Assembly: GCA_963662605.1 (NCBI GenBank)
Contig: OY759785.1
Span: 1-64,000 of the forward strand
Source of the DNA: G963662605 sp963662605
GTDB lineage: Bacteria; Bacteroidota; Ignavibacteria; Ignavibacteriales; Ignavibacteriaceae
DNA length: 64,000 nucleotides
Direction of reading: 5' to 3'
The notes under the pieces: model-generated
Seen by the model: only the letters and a program-made list of their open reading frames with translations
The model's database searches: none
Told to the model about the DNA's origin: nothing
In this document: positions 9,258 to 17,175 of the stretch, one piece after another
Position numbering within the stretch: position 1 is the first letter of the stretch
Layout: every line of letters starts with the position of its first letter
Program-made: the position numbers and the translations under genes

Positions 9258-10160
9258 ATGAAAACGAAATCGGAAAACACATCGGCAACACGACAGGTCG
9301 CAATAAAAACGACATATGCTACATTGCAAATATTAAAAGAAGCGGGCGGGCATCTTTCCAGCCGCGAGATTATCAACAGGATGCGTGAGCAGGTGCAATT
9401 TACCGAATGGGAACGTGGTACGTATGAAAAAACCAATTATGTACGGTGGGAATCCATTCTCAGTTTTTATTCTATCGGTCTCGATAAATCCGGCTTTATA
9501 AAAAAGCAAAAAGGCATCTGGTATATAACCCCCGAAGGAGAGCAGGCACTGAAACTTTCACCGGAGGAACTGTTAAATACGGCAAACCGCTTGTATAAAG
9601 AATGGTCCGTGGCGCATGCAGAAACCGAAAAAGGGCCGGATGATGTTGGAACAGTTTCGGCAACACCAAAGGAAATTATTGATGGGCTTGAATCTCAGGC
9701 AAAAGAAGGAATAAAAGAATTTATCTTGAAGAAGAATCCTTATGAGTTTCAGGATTTGGTGGCGGCTCTGCTGCACGCGATGGGATATTATACTCCTTTT
9801 GTTGCGCCGAAGGGTCCGGACGGCGGTGTTGATATTGTTGCATATAAAGATCCGCTCGGAACGGAAACTCCGCGTATTAAAGTGCAGGTAAAACACAGAC
9901 CGAACACGAGCGTGCCCATAACCGATGTTAAAAACTTAGTCGGCTCGTTAAATAAAGACGGCGATATCGGATTGTTTGTTACATCGGGAAGTTTTACAAG
10001 CGAGTCCGATAAGTTTGCACGCACATCACACATCCATGTAAAGCTGATTGATTTAAATCAGTTCATTGATTTGTGGCAGGAGTATTACCCGAAGTTTACC
10101 GACGAGGAAAAAAATCTGCTGCCGCTGCATCCGATTTATTTTCTCGGCAGTAACGAATAG
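9258..10160 (+). CDS. Mrr-like restriction endonuclease
   Basis: A 300-residue protein with a winged-helix N-terminus (about residues 15-100, covering ATLQILKEAGG and KGIWYITPEGEQAL) and a C-terminal Mrr_cat domain. The nuclease core is visible as Glu163 in PYEFQDLVAALL, Asp192 in GPDGGVD and Gln210-Val-Lys212 in KVQVKHR, the PD-(D/E)xK variant with a Gln that defines this family. Relatives cut DNA carrying foreign methylation. The ATG at 9258 is preceded by AAAGG at a nine-base spacing. It lies downstream of the type IIG gene in the same direction but is separated by 546 nt of repeats, so it is probably a separate transcript that happens to share a defence island. The last 25 residues (DEEKNLLPLHPIYFLG) are outside the domain. 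Confidence 0.88.
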   Translation: MKTKSENTSATRQVAIKTTYATLQILKEAGGHLSSREIINRMREQVQFTEWERGTYEKTNYVRWESILSFYSIGLDKSGFIKKQKGIWYITPEGEQALKLSPEELLNTANRLYKEWSVAHAETEKGPDDVGTVSATPKEIIDGLESQAKEGIKEFILKKNPYEFQDLVAALLHAMGYYTPFVAPKGPDGGVDIVAYKDPLGTETPRIKVQVKHRPNTSVPITDVKNLVGSLNKDGDIGLFVTSGSFTSESDKFARTSHIHVKLIDLNQFIDLWQEYYPKFTDEEKNLLPLHPIYFLGSNE

Positions 10161-10207
10161 TAATTGCACCGGGAATGGGCGGGTAGCAAACCCGACCTAC
10201 ATATATC

Positions 10208-10294
10208 GTTCCTACGGAACTTAATTTATTCTTATTGCCTCATACCACGGATTGAAATCCGTGGCTACAATTATTCTGTTCCTACGGAACTTAA
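10208..10294. repeat. Two GTTCCTACGGAACTTAA repeats with a CCACGGATT hairpin between them
   Basis: Identical 17-mers lie at 10208-10224 and 10278-10294. Between them CCACGGATTGAAATCCGTGG (10245-10264) forms a hairpin followed by CTACAA. The same composite order, hairpin then CTACAA then the 17-mer, recurs at 57071-57140. It is intergenic, with no coding signal. Confidence 0.7.
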
Positions 10295-10311
10295 TCGCAA
10301 ATATGTCCGGA

Positions 10312-10419
10312 GTCATCTCGACCCGCCTGGCTTGCGCCGTCGGGCAGGTACGGCCGCCGTTTGCCGAGTGTCGCGACGGCGTCGCGATGTATCGAGGCAA
10401 GGCGGCCTACTCGATGACC
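10312..10419. repeat. Palindromic repeat with conserved ends, copy 4, interrupted by a second repeat
   Basis: The body matches copy 1 base for base over most of its length, but 27 extra bases (10322-10348, beginning CCCGCCTGG and ending CGGGCAGG) interrupt it between CTCGA and TACGGCCGCC. The extra piece is the CCTGCCCG...CAGGCGGG mini-palindrome on the opposite strand. A TTTGCG-type repeat follows at 10445-10480. Confidence 0.75.
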
Positions 10420-10565
10420 CACCTTTTCATCGTCCTATTAAATCTACTTTGCGCCTTTGGGTCTTTGCGGTTAATTTCTTCTGCCGTTGTTGTGATTTGT
10501 AGATCGAAACATCTCTACAGCGTCGACCTACCACACCGTCCGCAACACACATTCGTTTTGTCTGT

Positions 10566-10598
10566 AAAAAAAATACCCCTGACAATTATCAGGGGTAT
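10566..10598 (-). terminator. Rho-independent terminator of the efflux operon
   Basis: A perfect 10-bp stem, ATACCCCTGA with TCAGGGGTAT, and a 6-nt loop. Read on the minus strand it is followed by seven Ts (A-run at 10566-10572). It sits about 40 nt past the RND permease stop and would end the tetR-tolC-adaptor-permease transcript. Confidence 0.85.
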
Positions 10599-10639
10599 AG
10601 AGGTGTGAGTCGTTATATCGTTGCTATGTCGTCTTCAGC

Positions 10640-13600
10640 TCAGGCATTGTGCGGCAATGCAGATTCTAAGGACTTTGAACGATGAGAGAATTTTACACGG
10701 ATTTTTTCTCTGATGTTTTCAACGCTCACGTAAACAACCGGAACAAGTATAAGTGTTAAAATCAGCGAACTGGTCAAACCGCCTATAATAACCCAGGCTA
10801 ATCCGTTTTTGGTTTCGGATGATGTACCTGTTGATATTGCCAGCGGAAGCATACCGAAAACCATCGCGATGGTAGTCATTAAAATAGGACGCAGCCTTTC
10901 CTTACCCGCTTCCAGCAGCGCTTCTATCATTGCCGTGCCGTTTTCACGCAGTTTATTGGTAAAGTCCACAATCAGAATCGCATTTTTCGCCACCAGACCC
11001 ATCAACATAATCATACCGATAAGCGCGTACATGGATATGTTGTTTCCGCTTAACGCCAAAGCAAGAAGCGCACCGATAACCGCGACCGGTAATGAAAAGA
11101 GAACCACAAACGGATAGACGTATGAGTTGTACAACATAACCATAACAAAGTAAACCAGAAGAATGCCCGCCGCCAACGCGAAAAAGAGGCTGCTGAACGC
11201 GTCCGACTGCCGTTCCATCTGACCTTTATACTCTATCGTTACGTTTTTCGAATGCACGTTCTCACCGATTTTTTTCTGAATCTCCGATCCTACTGTTCCG
11301 ACAGGTCTTCCGTATACTTCGGCTTTAACCGTAATTGAAGATATTCTGTCATAGCGCTCTAATCTGTTAGGACCGAGTGATTGAAATATAGTCGCAAATT
11401 GTTTTAACTCGATACTCTCTCCGGTTGCGGAGCGAAAGTTGATAATGCCGATGTCTTCAACTTTTTGACGGTCAAAAGCGTCGAGCTGGATATTGATGTC
11501 ATAGTCGGTTCCGTCTTCGGAATATTGCAAATCCGAATTACCGGCAAGAGCATATTGTAAAGTGTTTCCAACGTCGGATATCGAAAGTCCGAGTGCGGAC
11601 ATTTTATCACGGTCAATTTGAATGTGCATTTCCGGTTTGCTTTTTTCGACTGAAAGACGAACGTCGTTAATACCGGGAACATCCTTTATTGTCGCCATTA
11701 CCTGATCCGCGGTTTTGTAGATTTCGTTCATATCAGCTCCGCGGAGCAGCACCTGAATAGGCGCTTCGCTGGAGCCGAATGTTGAACTTGGAGTAGAGGT
11801 AACTTTCAATCCGGGGACAGCAGATAATATTTCTTTTTTAATCATCGCAGCATATTGTTCAACTGTCTGCTTTCTTTTTTTCTTATCAATAATTGCCACG
11901 GTAATTTCAGCTTTATAGCTTTCGCTGCTCGTCCCGAGCATACTGCTTGAATAACCGATGCTGGAAAAGACTTTTTGCACTTCCGGATGTGCATATAAAA
12001 GTTTCTCGACTTTTTCAGTCAACTGATTAGTTTGCAGCAGCGTGTTTTGCGAATCACCTTCAAGCTGTACAACAAACTCTCCTTTATCGGCACTCGGCAT
12101 AAATTCCGTTCCGATAAAATTCATACCGACCAATAAAAACGAGGCAAAGAACAGAGCCATCACCGAAGCAAATACTTTCTTTCGGTTCTGCAATGCTTTT
12201 TTCAACATGGATTGATAAAACGCTGTCAGCTTGTTGTAGAAGCTCTCGAATGACAGTGCAATTTTGCCGAGAAAAGTATCCCGCGTTAATTTTTCAATTC
12301 TGCTGAACCGTGAAGCAAGCAGCGGAGTAACGGTAAATGAAACGATAAGACTCATGAGGGTTGAAAAAACAACAACGAGAGCAAATTCTTTCAGGATGTT
12401 GCCTATCATTCCCGAGACAAGCGCCATCGGAACAAATACAACCACGTCAACAAATGTTATTGCAACAGCGGTGAATCCTATTTCCGCTCTGCCGTCAATT
12501 GCCGCCTGCTTCTTATCCTTCCCCATATGCAAATGCCGGTGAATATTTTCCAGCACAACAATGGAGTCATCCACCAGAATTCCTATGATGAGCGAAAGCG
12601 CCATTAATGTCATCATATTTAATGAGAAGTTGAAGATATACATTGCCGTAAAAACCGATACAATCGAAACCGGAATTGAAACAAGCACGATGAGTGAATT
12701 CCGGAAACTATGCAGGAATAAAAACATAACGATAGATACAAGGGCAATCGCGATAATAAGATCTTCCATAACCGAGTTAGCGGAAGCAAGCGTATACAGT
12801 GAATTGTCCGTTCCGATAACAAACTTCAAACCGGCCGATTCATACTGTTTTTCAAGTTTCGCCATTTCCTCTTTAACAAGCTGCGTTACCTTTACGGAGT
12901 TGGCATCCGACTGCTTTTGTATCTGCATACCGATTGAGTTTTCACCGTTGATTCTGCTCAGCGTGGTATAGTCGGCAATACCGTCAACAATTTCCGCGAT
13001 GTCGCCTAATTTCACTTCGCTGCCGTCGGTTTTATGAGTAACCACGATGTTCCGCATTTGATCCAGCGAAGTAAACTTTCCGGATAAGCGCACAGTATAT
13101 TGACTCTTGCTGCCTTCAATTTTTCCGGTCGCAAACTGCTGATTGGCGTTATTAACTATACCATACAACTGGCTGATCGTAATATTATAGGCAGCCAGCT
13201 TGTTCCGGTCAACATTAATGCGTATCTGGCGCTCATCTCCACCGATGAGGGTAACTTGAGCCACGCCGTTAATTTTTGATATTTGCGACTTTATCTGATC
13301 CTTGACTAATTGATATAATTTTGGTGCATCCATTTTCGCCTTAACACCGAGTTTTAAGATCGGGATTTGATCCGTCGAAAATTTTTGCAGCGCCGGAGTT
13401 TTTGCACCAACGGGCAGCTGGTAAAGTATGGCATTCACTTTGCGCTGGGCATCTTGTATCGCCACATCCGTGTTGGTATTGGCAACTAATTCAATTGATA
13501 TTGCCGAATACCCCTCCTGCGAGGAAGAACTCATATATTTTACATTTTCAAGTGCCGAAAGGGCATCTTCTATTTTCTTGGTTACCGAACTCTCAACCTC

Positions 13601-13771
13601 ATCGGCCGAGGCTCCGGGATACTGCGTTGCTACAACCATGAACGGCATATCTATTTTGGGAATCAACTCATAATTGAGTTTACTATAGCAAAATATGCCA
13701 ACCAGTGTTAAAGCAGTAAATGCAATCACTACAAGTGTCGAGCGTTTTATCGCTAATTCTGTAATTGTCAT
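10640..13771 (-). CDS. RND efflux transporter permease (AcrB/MexB-like)
   Basis: A 1043-residue inner-membrane proton-driven drug or lipophile pump, the normal length for the HAE-RND family. The opening MTITELAIKRSTLVV is a family hallmark, leading into the first membrane helix. The proton-relay acidic pair is in ILVDDSIVVLENIHRH near residue 401, and the partner Lys is in LVAKNAILIVDF near residue 928. Large periplasmic loops lie between helices 1-2 and 7-8. It follows the adaptor gene by 9 nt and is the last gene before the terminator at 10566, so it is co-transcribed with the adaptor and TolC-like genes. The substrate range cannot be deduced. It is expected to be derepressed when the TetR protein at 16254 releases its operators. 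Confidence 0.93.
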   Translation of the reverse strand: MTITELAIKRSTLVVIAFTALTLVGIFCYSKLNYELIPKIDMPFMVVATQYPGASADEVESSVTKKIEDALSALENVKYMSSSSQEGYSAISIELVANTNTDVAIQDAQRKVNAILYQLPVGAKTPALQKFSTDQIPILKLGVKAKMDAPKLYQLVKDQIKSQISKINGVAQVTLIGGDERQIRINVDRNKLAAYNITISQLYGIVNNANQQFATGKIEGSKSQYTVRLSGKFTSLDQMRNIVVTHKTDGSEVKLGDIAEIVDGIADYTTLSRINGENSIGMQIQKQSDANSVKVTQLVKEEMAKLEKQYESAGLKFVIGTDNSLYTLASANSVMEDLIIAIALVSIVMFLFLHSFRNSLIVLVSIPVSIVSVFTAMYIFNFSLNMMTLMALSLIIGILVDDSIVVLENIHRHLHMGKDKKQAAIDGRAEIGFTAVAITFVDVVVFVPMALVSGMIGNILKEFALVVVFSTLMSLIVSFTVTPLLASRFSRIEKLTRDTFLGKIALSFESFYNKLTAFYQSMLKKALQNRKKVFASVMALFFASFLLVGMNFIGTEFMPSADKGEFVVQLEGDSQNTLLQTNQLTEKVEKLLYAHPEVQKVFSSIGYSSSMLGTSSESYKAEITVAIIDKKKRKQTVEQYAAMIKKEILSAVPGLKVTSTPSSTFGSSEAPIQVLLRGADMNEIYKTADQVMATIKDVPGINDVRLSVEKSKPEMHIQIDRDKMSALGLSISDVGNTLQYALAGNSDLQYSEDGTDYDINIQLDAFDRQKVEDIGIINFRSATGESIELKQFATIFQSLGPNRLERYDRISSITVKAEVYGRPVGTVGSEIQKKIGENVHSKNVTIEYKGQMERQSDAFSSLFFALAAGILLVYFVMVMLYNSYVYPFVVLFSLPVAVIGALLALALSGNNISMYALIGMIMLMGLVAKNAILIVDFTNKLRENGTAMIEALLEAGKERLRPILMTTIAMVFGMLPLAISTGTSSETKNGLAWVIIGGLTSSLILTLILVPVVYVSVENIREKIRVKFSHRSKSLESALPHNA

Positions 13772-13780
13772 GTTCGTGTC

Positions 13781-14836
13781 TTAGTTATTATTTATAATTT
13801 TAATTGATTTTCCATCGGACAAATTCACCTGTCCGCTTATAACCACCGTTTCATTCTCTGTTATTCCGGAAAGAACTTCAAGATAACCGCCGCTTTCTCT
13901 TCCGATAACCACGTTTTTCAAGTGAGCTTTACCGCCTTCGGCAGCATAAACTTTTGCTTCTTTAATGCTTCCCTGCAAGGCTTCACGCGGAATGCACAGC
14001 CCCATCTTTTCGGCGCCTATTTCAAATTTGGCATTAACGAATGTCCCGCCTTTCAGCTGATTCTTTCCACTGTTTTCCAATTCAATTTCAACCGGATAAT
14101 TATGAGCATCGTCTCCGCGCGGACTTACAAAACTGACCTTTCCGGTTAATATCACTCCCGGATAAATATCAGTTGTAATTTGAACCTTGTTTCCGGCTTT
14201 CACATAGTACGCGTTGCTTTCCGACAAATTGACTTTGACTTTTAACTTTGATATGTCAACAATAGATGCAACCGCGGTGCCGGGATTGACGTACGTTCCG
14301 GTTTCAACCAATTTTTTCGAAATCGTTCCTGAAATCGGAGCGGTAATCTTGGTATACGAAAGCTGTTTGGCGGCATCGGCTGCTTTGTTCTTCGCAGTTT
14401 CATATGCAAATCTTGCATTATCAAATTCCTGCTGACTCGTTGTTCCGCCGTTTAACAAATTCTTCAATCTGTTAAAATCCTTCTCAGCTTTTTCCGCGTC
14501 AATCTTTGCCGATTCGTAGGATAATTTTTTCAACTCGTCATCAATCACTGCTATTACCGAACCCGCCTTTACACTTTGTCCGAGAGTATAATTCAATGAT
14601 CTGATTTTTCCCTGTGTTTCAGCCGGAATATCCAATTCTTTAACCGGATAAACGGTACCGGTAACATTGAGTACGGGCGAAATATCCCTTTGACTTACCG
14701 AGGCAACCGTAACGCTAACCTCGTTCGCGAATAAATTTTCATTTTGCGCGGTTATCTTGTTCCGGTTACTTATTAATTTAAACACCGAAAGTACAACCAA
14801 CAGTGCTATGACAACTATTCCAATAATTCTTTTCAT
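13781..14836 (-). CDS. RND efflux periplasmic adaptor (HlyD/MFP family)
   Basis: A 351-residue membrane-fusion protein linking the RND pump to the TolC-like channel. It has one N-terminal membrane anchor (RIIGIVVIALLVVLSVF) and no lipobox. Lipoyl half-motifs flank a short alpha-hairpin (about residues 90-155): IPAETQGKIRSLNYTLGQSV before it and ITAPISGTISKKLVETGTYV after it. Beta-barrel and membrane-proximal domains follow to the end (VVISGQVNLSDGKSIKI). The ATG at 14836 is taken as the start; an in-frame GTG at 14845 would overlap the upstream tolC stop by four bases, which could couple translation. It is the middle gene of the efflux operon. Confidence 0.9.
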   Translation of the reverse strand: MKRIIGIVVIALLVVLSVFKLISNRNKITAQNENLFANEVSVTVASVSQRDISPVLNVTGTVYPVKELDIPAETQGKIRSLNYTLGQSVKAGSVIAVIDDELKKLSYESAKIDAEKAEKDFNRLKNLLNGGTTSQQEFDNARFAYETAKNKAADAAKQLSYTKITAPISGTISKKLVETGTYVNPGTAVASIVDISKLKVKVNLSESNAYYVKAGNKVQITTDIYPGVILTGKVSFVSPRGDDAHNYPVEIELENSGKNQLKGGTFVNAKFEIGAEKMGLCIPREALQGSIKEAKVYAAEGGKAHLKNVVIGRESGGYLEVLSGITENETVVISGQVNLSDGKSIKIINNN

Positions 14837-14841
14837 GTTCT

Positions 14842-16191
14842 TCACTTTATGTTATGTATAAAATTGTTTAATGTACCCTGTGCTTTTTCTAGGTCAAGCC
14901 GGGCTATGTACAAACTCTGCAAGCGGGTATAGTAATTATTTTGCGCCTCAACTAAGGAGCGCTCTGCCTGTGTTAAATCCAATGACGAACTTGCTCCTTG
15001 TCCAAATTCCTGCTGTGTGTTCTTGTAAACATTTTCGGCAAGCGCCATATTATCTTTTTCTATTTGAATATTGCTCGCGGCATTATTGTATTCATGCGTC
15101 TTGTTGGAAATATCCAGATAAATGCTCTGCTCATTTTGGCGCAGGTTTTCTTTTTCCTTTTCAACATTTAGAGTTGATTGTTCAACTTTAGCATATCTTG
15201 AAAATCCTGAGAAAATCGGAATTTTTAACTCAAGGCCGATAGCCGAACTATTGTACCAGTTTTGATCTTTATTGAATAGATTGAACTGATTTCTCATTGC
15301 CTGATAATTGTAATTGGCATAGAAGGACAACGTCGGCAGATAAGCGCTCAGATTATTTTCCCTATCCGCCTCATAAAGCGAGATAGTAGACTTTTGCAAT
15401 TTATAATCGCTGCGTTTTTCAAGATAGCCGCTATACTCATCCGGGGATGGGGTTTCGGGATGCGAAATTGTTTCGTCGAGTACTTCGGTCAGTGTAAGTT
15501 CGTTTTGAACCGGCATACCCATCTCATATTTAAGATTATTAAGTGCCTCTTTATATTGCAATTCTGTTTGCTGCAACTGTGAATATGTATTGTTATAGCT
15601 TACCTGCACTTTGTCTACATCAATCTTTTTTCCGATACCGTTTGCAAACTTTAATCGTGTTGCGGTAAGTGACACCTGTGAGGCTTCGAGAACTTTTTTG
15701 AGATTCTCCATCTGCTTTTGCATAATGACTGCCTTGTAATATGCCGTACCGACACTGTACAAAACCTGTTCAGTTGTTTTTTGCCGCGTAAGCTGCGACA
15801 TATCTTCGCTGATCTTCGCCGCTTTCAGTCCAACCCAAAATGACGGACTGAAAATCTTTTGATTAAGCGTCAAACCGGCGGAGAGGTTATACTTTGTACC
15901 CATTTGCAGCGCGAGTGTGGTTCCCGGTTTTCCCATTAACTCACCGGGCATTACGGTGGTGGAAAGTTTGAGTTTATCTTCAAGGGTTCCGCTGAAATCA
16001 ATCTGCGGAAGTGCCGACCCGATTTGCTCGTTGACTTTTTGCGTGCTCAAATCGTAGTCGAGATTTGATATTTTGATACTGCTGTTTTTTTGCTCAGCGT
16101 AGTTTATGCAATCCTTCAACGAAAAGGTCTGCCCGAAAACCGAAGCCTGCACAAGCAGCAGCAAGGCGGTGATAATTATGTTTCTTTTCAT
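14842..16191 (-). CDS. TolC-like outer-membrane efflux protein
   Basis: A 449-residue outer-membrane factor. It has a cleavable signal peptide (to VFGQ, about residue 21) and two repeated long helical regions typical of the TolC family, for example SLTATRLKFANGIGKKIDVDKVQVSYNN in the first half (given here as a family hallmark split near residues 175-200) and the YKNTQQEFGQGASSSLDL motif in the second. It forms the trimeric exit duct for the adaptor and permease encoded downstream. It is the first structural gene of the operon, 62 nt after tetR, and that gap holds a candidate TetR operator. No sign of truncation. Confidence 0.9.
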   Translation of the reverse strand: MKRNIIITALLLLVQASVFGQTFSLKDCINYAEQKNSSIKISNLDYDLSTQKVNEQIGSALPQIDFSGTLEDKLKLSTTVMPGELMGKPGTTLALQMGTKYNLSAGLTLNQKIFSPSFWVGLKAAKISEDMSQLTRQKTTEQVLYSVGTAYYKAVIMQKQMENLKKVLEASQVSLTATRLKFANGIGKKIDVDKVQVSYNNTYSQLQQTELQYKEALNNLKYEMGMPVQNELTLTEVLDETISHPETPSPDEYSGYLEKRSDYKLQKSTISLYEADRENNLSAYLPTLSFYANYNYQAMRNQFNLFNKDQNWYNSSAIGLELKIPIFSGFSRYAKVEQSTLNVEKEKENLRQNEQSIYLDISNKTHEYNNAASNIQIEKDNMALAENVYKNTQQEFGQGASSSLDLTQAERSLVEAQNNYYTRLQSLYIARLDLEKAQGTLNNFIHNIK

Positions 16192-16218
16192 GTTTGTATT
16201 TTTTATTTAGTTATAAAA

Positions 16219-16233
16219 TCTTACTTAGTTAGA
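16219..16233. promoter_or_regulatory. Candidate TetR operator in front of tolC
   Basis: TCTTACTTAGTTAGA is an imperfect inverted repeat. Its half-site GTTAGA and spacing (6-3-6) match the perfect palindrome upstream of tetR at 16847. It lies between the tetR stop and the TolC-like gene start, where it could repress a second, internal promoter. Confidence 0.55.
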
Positions 16234-16253
16234 TTTTTAGATAAAAAAATATA

Positions 16254-16832
16254 TCAGAACAATCCGATATTATATTCGACGATCTTTTTGTATAATTCTC
16301 GCGGTGAAACGTCTCCTAAGTGCGGCGGCAGTGGACTCATTAGCAGAGTAGAAACTGCTCCACGGGTTAAACAAATCCAGCTCAAAATTAAATTTTCCAG
16401 ATTTCCGAATTTTCCCGTATCCACTTTCCGGAAAGTTTCTTTAATGACATCCATAACCTTTATCATTTCATCATTCGGCACCGGTTTTTCAATGCTGAAC
16501 ATCAACTGGTACAAATCCGGATTATTTGCCGCAAAATCCCACGCCTGCATGGATAAATACATTATCAATTCCTTGGGATTTGTTTCGGCCGCCATGACCG
16601 TTTCAAAGTCCCGGTGCATCAATCGGAAGCCGACATAGACGAGCTCTCTAAACAAAGCTTCCTTATTCTCGAAGTACTCATAAACAATCGGAGGCGTGTA
16701 TTCGATTTTATCAGCGATTTTGCGGATAGTGACCGAAGTCCAGCCTTCTTCAATTGCGATGGCTCTTGCTGCATCAAGAATGCTTTGCCGTATTTCTTCT
16801 TTTTCGCGCTGTCTGCGCTGTAAGTGACTCAT
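16254..16832 (-). CDS. TetR/AcrR family transcriptional regulator of the efflux operon
   Basis: A 192-residue repressor. The N-terminal helix-turn-helix occupies about residues 10-60 (AIAIEEGWTSVTIRKIADKIEYTPPIVYEYFENKEAL is the stretch covered, with the recognition helix at PPIVYEYF). The C-terminal ligand domain is all-helical. It is the first gene of a minus-strand cluster with tolC, adaptor and RND permease, the usual arrangement for autoregulated efflux. A perfect TCTAAC-GTT-GTTAGA palindrome lies 14 nt before its start and a related one precedes tolC. The inducer is unknown; likely ligands are the pump's own substrates. Confidence 0.9.
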   Translation of the reverse strand: MSHLQRRQREKEEIRQSILDAARAIAIEEGWTSVTIRKIADKIEYTPPIVYEYFENKEALFRELVYVGFRLMHRDFETVMAAETNPKELIMYLSMQAWDFAANNPDLYQLMFSIEKPVPNDEMIKVMDVIKETFRKVDTGKFGNLENLILSWICLTRGAVSTLLMSPLPPHLGDVSPRELYKKIVEYNIGLF

Positions 16833-16846
16833 AATAAAATAATTTT

Positions 16847-16861
16847 TCTAACGTTGTTAGA
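16847..16861. promoter_or_regulatory. Candidate TetR operator upstream of tetR
   Basis: TCTAACGTTGTTAGA is a perfect 6-3-6 inverted repeat in an AT-rich stretch 14 nt upstream of the tetR start codon, where binding would block its own promoter. A degenerate copy lies at 16219. Confidence 0.65.
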
Positions 16862-17042
16862 TAAATTAACACTCGTAATATAAATAAGCAAGTAAAAAAT
16901 TAAAGAGGCCCGCATTCGTGTGATTCTCGGCACATTTTCAGCCTCTCTGTGGCAAAATTTGAAAACTGCTGATTCGTTTAAATTTGAAGCAGCTGAACAA
17001 TCATCTAGGACAGAGATAAATAAGAAAATCTTTAGCAGCTGA
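16862..17042. other. Intergenic stretch without recognisable gene
   Basis: AT-rich spacer between the efflux regulator's promoter and the decayed lamin-tail fragment. AGAGGC near 16904 and GCCTCT near 16940 could pair weakly, but no T-run follows. I see no coding or RNA signal. Confidence 0.5.
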
Positions 17043-17130
17043 GGATGTATATCGTTTTATTTGAAGCCGTCAATTCACAATCTGGAGCAAGGCAGGCGTA
17101 ATAAAAGTGTGGGTATCGGCGAGAAAATTA
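17043..17130 (+). pseudogene. Remnant of the C-terminus of a T9SS-sorted lamin-tail protein
   Basis: Reading from 17043 gives GMYIVLFEAVNSQSGARQA and then a stop; after a frameshift, IKVWVSARKL. This matches, residue for residue with few changes, the last 30 residues of the protein encoded at 1405-5283 (GMYIVLFEAVNPQTGAKQV, then KKVLVSARKL). The DNA is also clearly alike over about 88 bp. A stop and a small deletion separate the two blocks, and no upstream reading frame or start survives. It is the relic of a paralogue whose body is gone, directly beside the DarTG module. Confidence 0.75.
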
Positions 17131-17175
17131 TTGCGAATATTTTCAAATTCTACAAGAATATGAAAGCCGTGAGGT

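Noticed and set aside
10164..10608. Open frames of 112 and 118 codons over the repeat patch after the Mrr-like gene
   Set aside because: They translate palindromic repeats (GTCATCTCGATA element, 17-mers), so they are open by chance.
16862..17042. A small gene or terminator before the pseudogene fragment
   Set aside because: There is no start and ribosome site in a sensible frame, and the possible stem is only six pairs.
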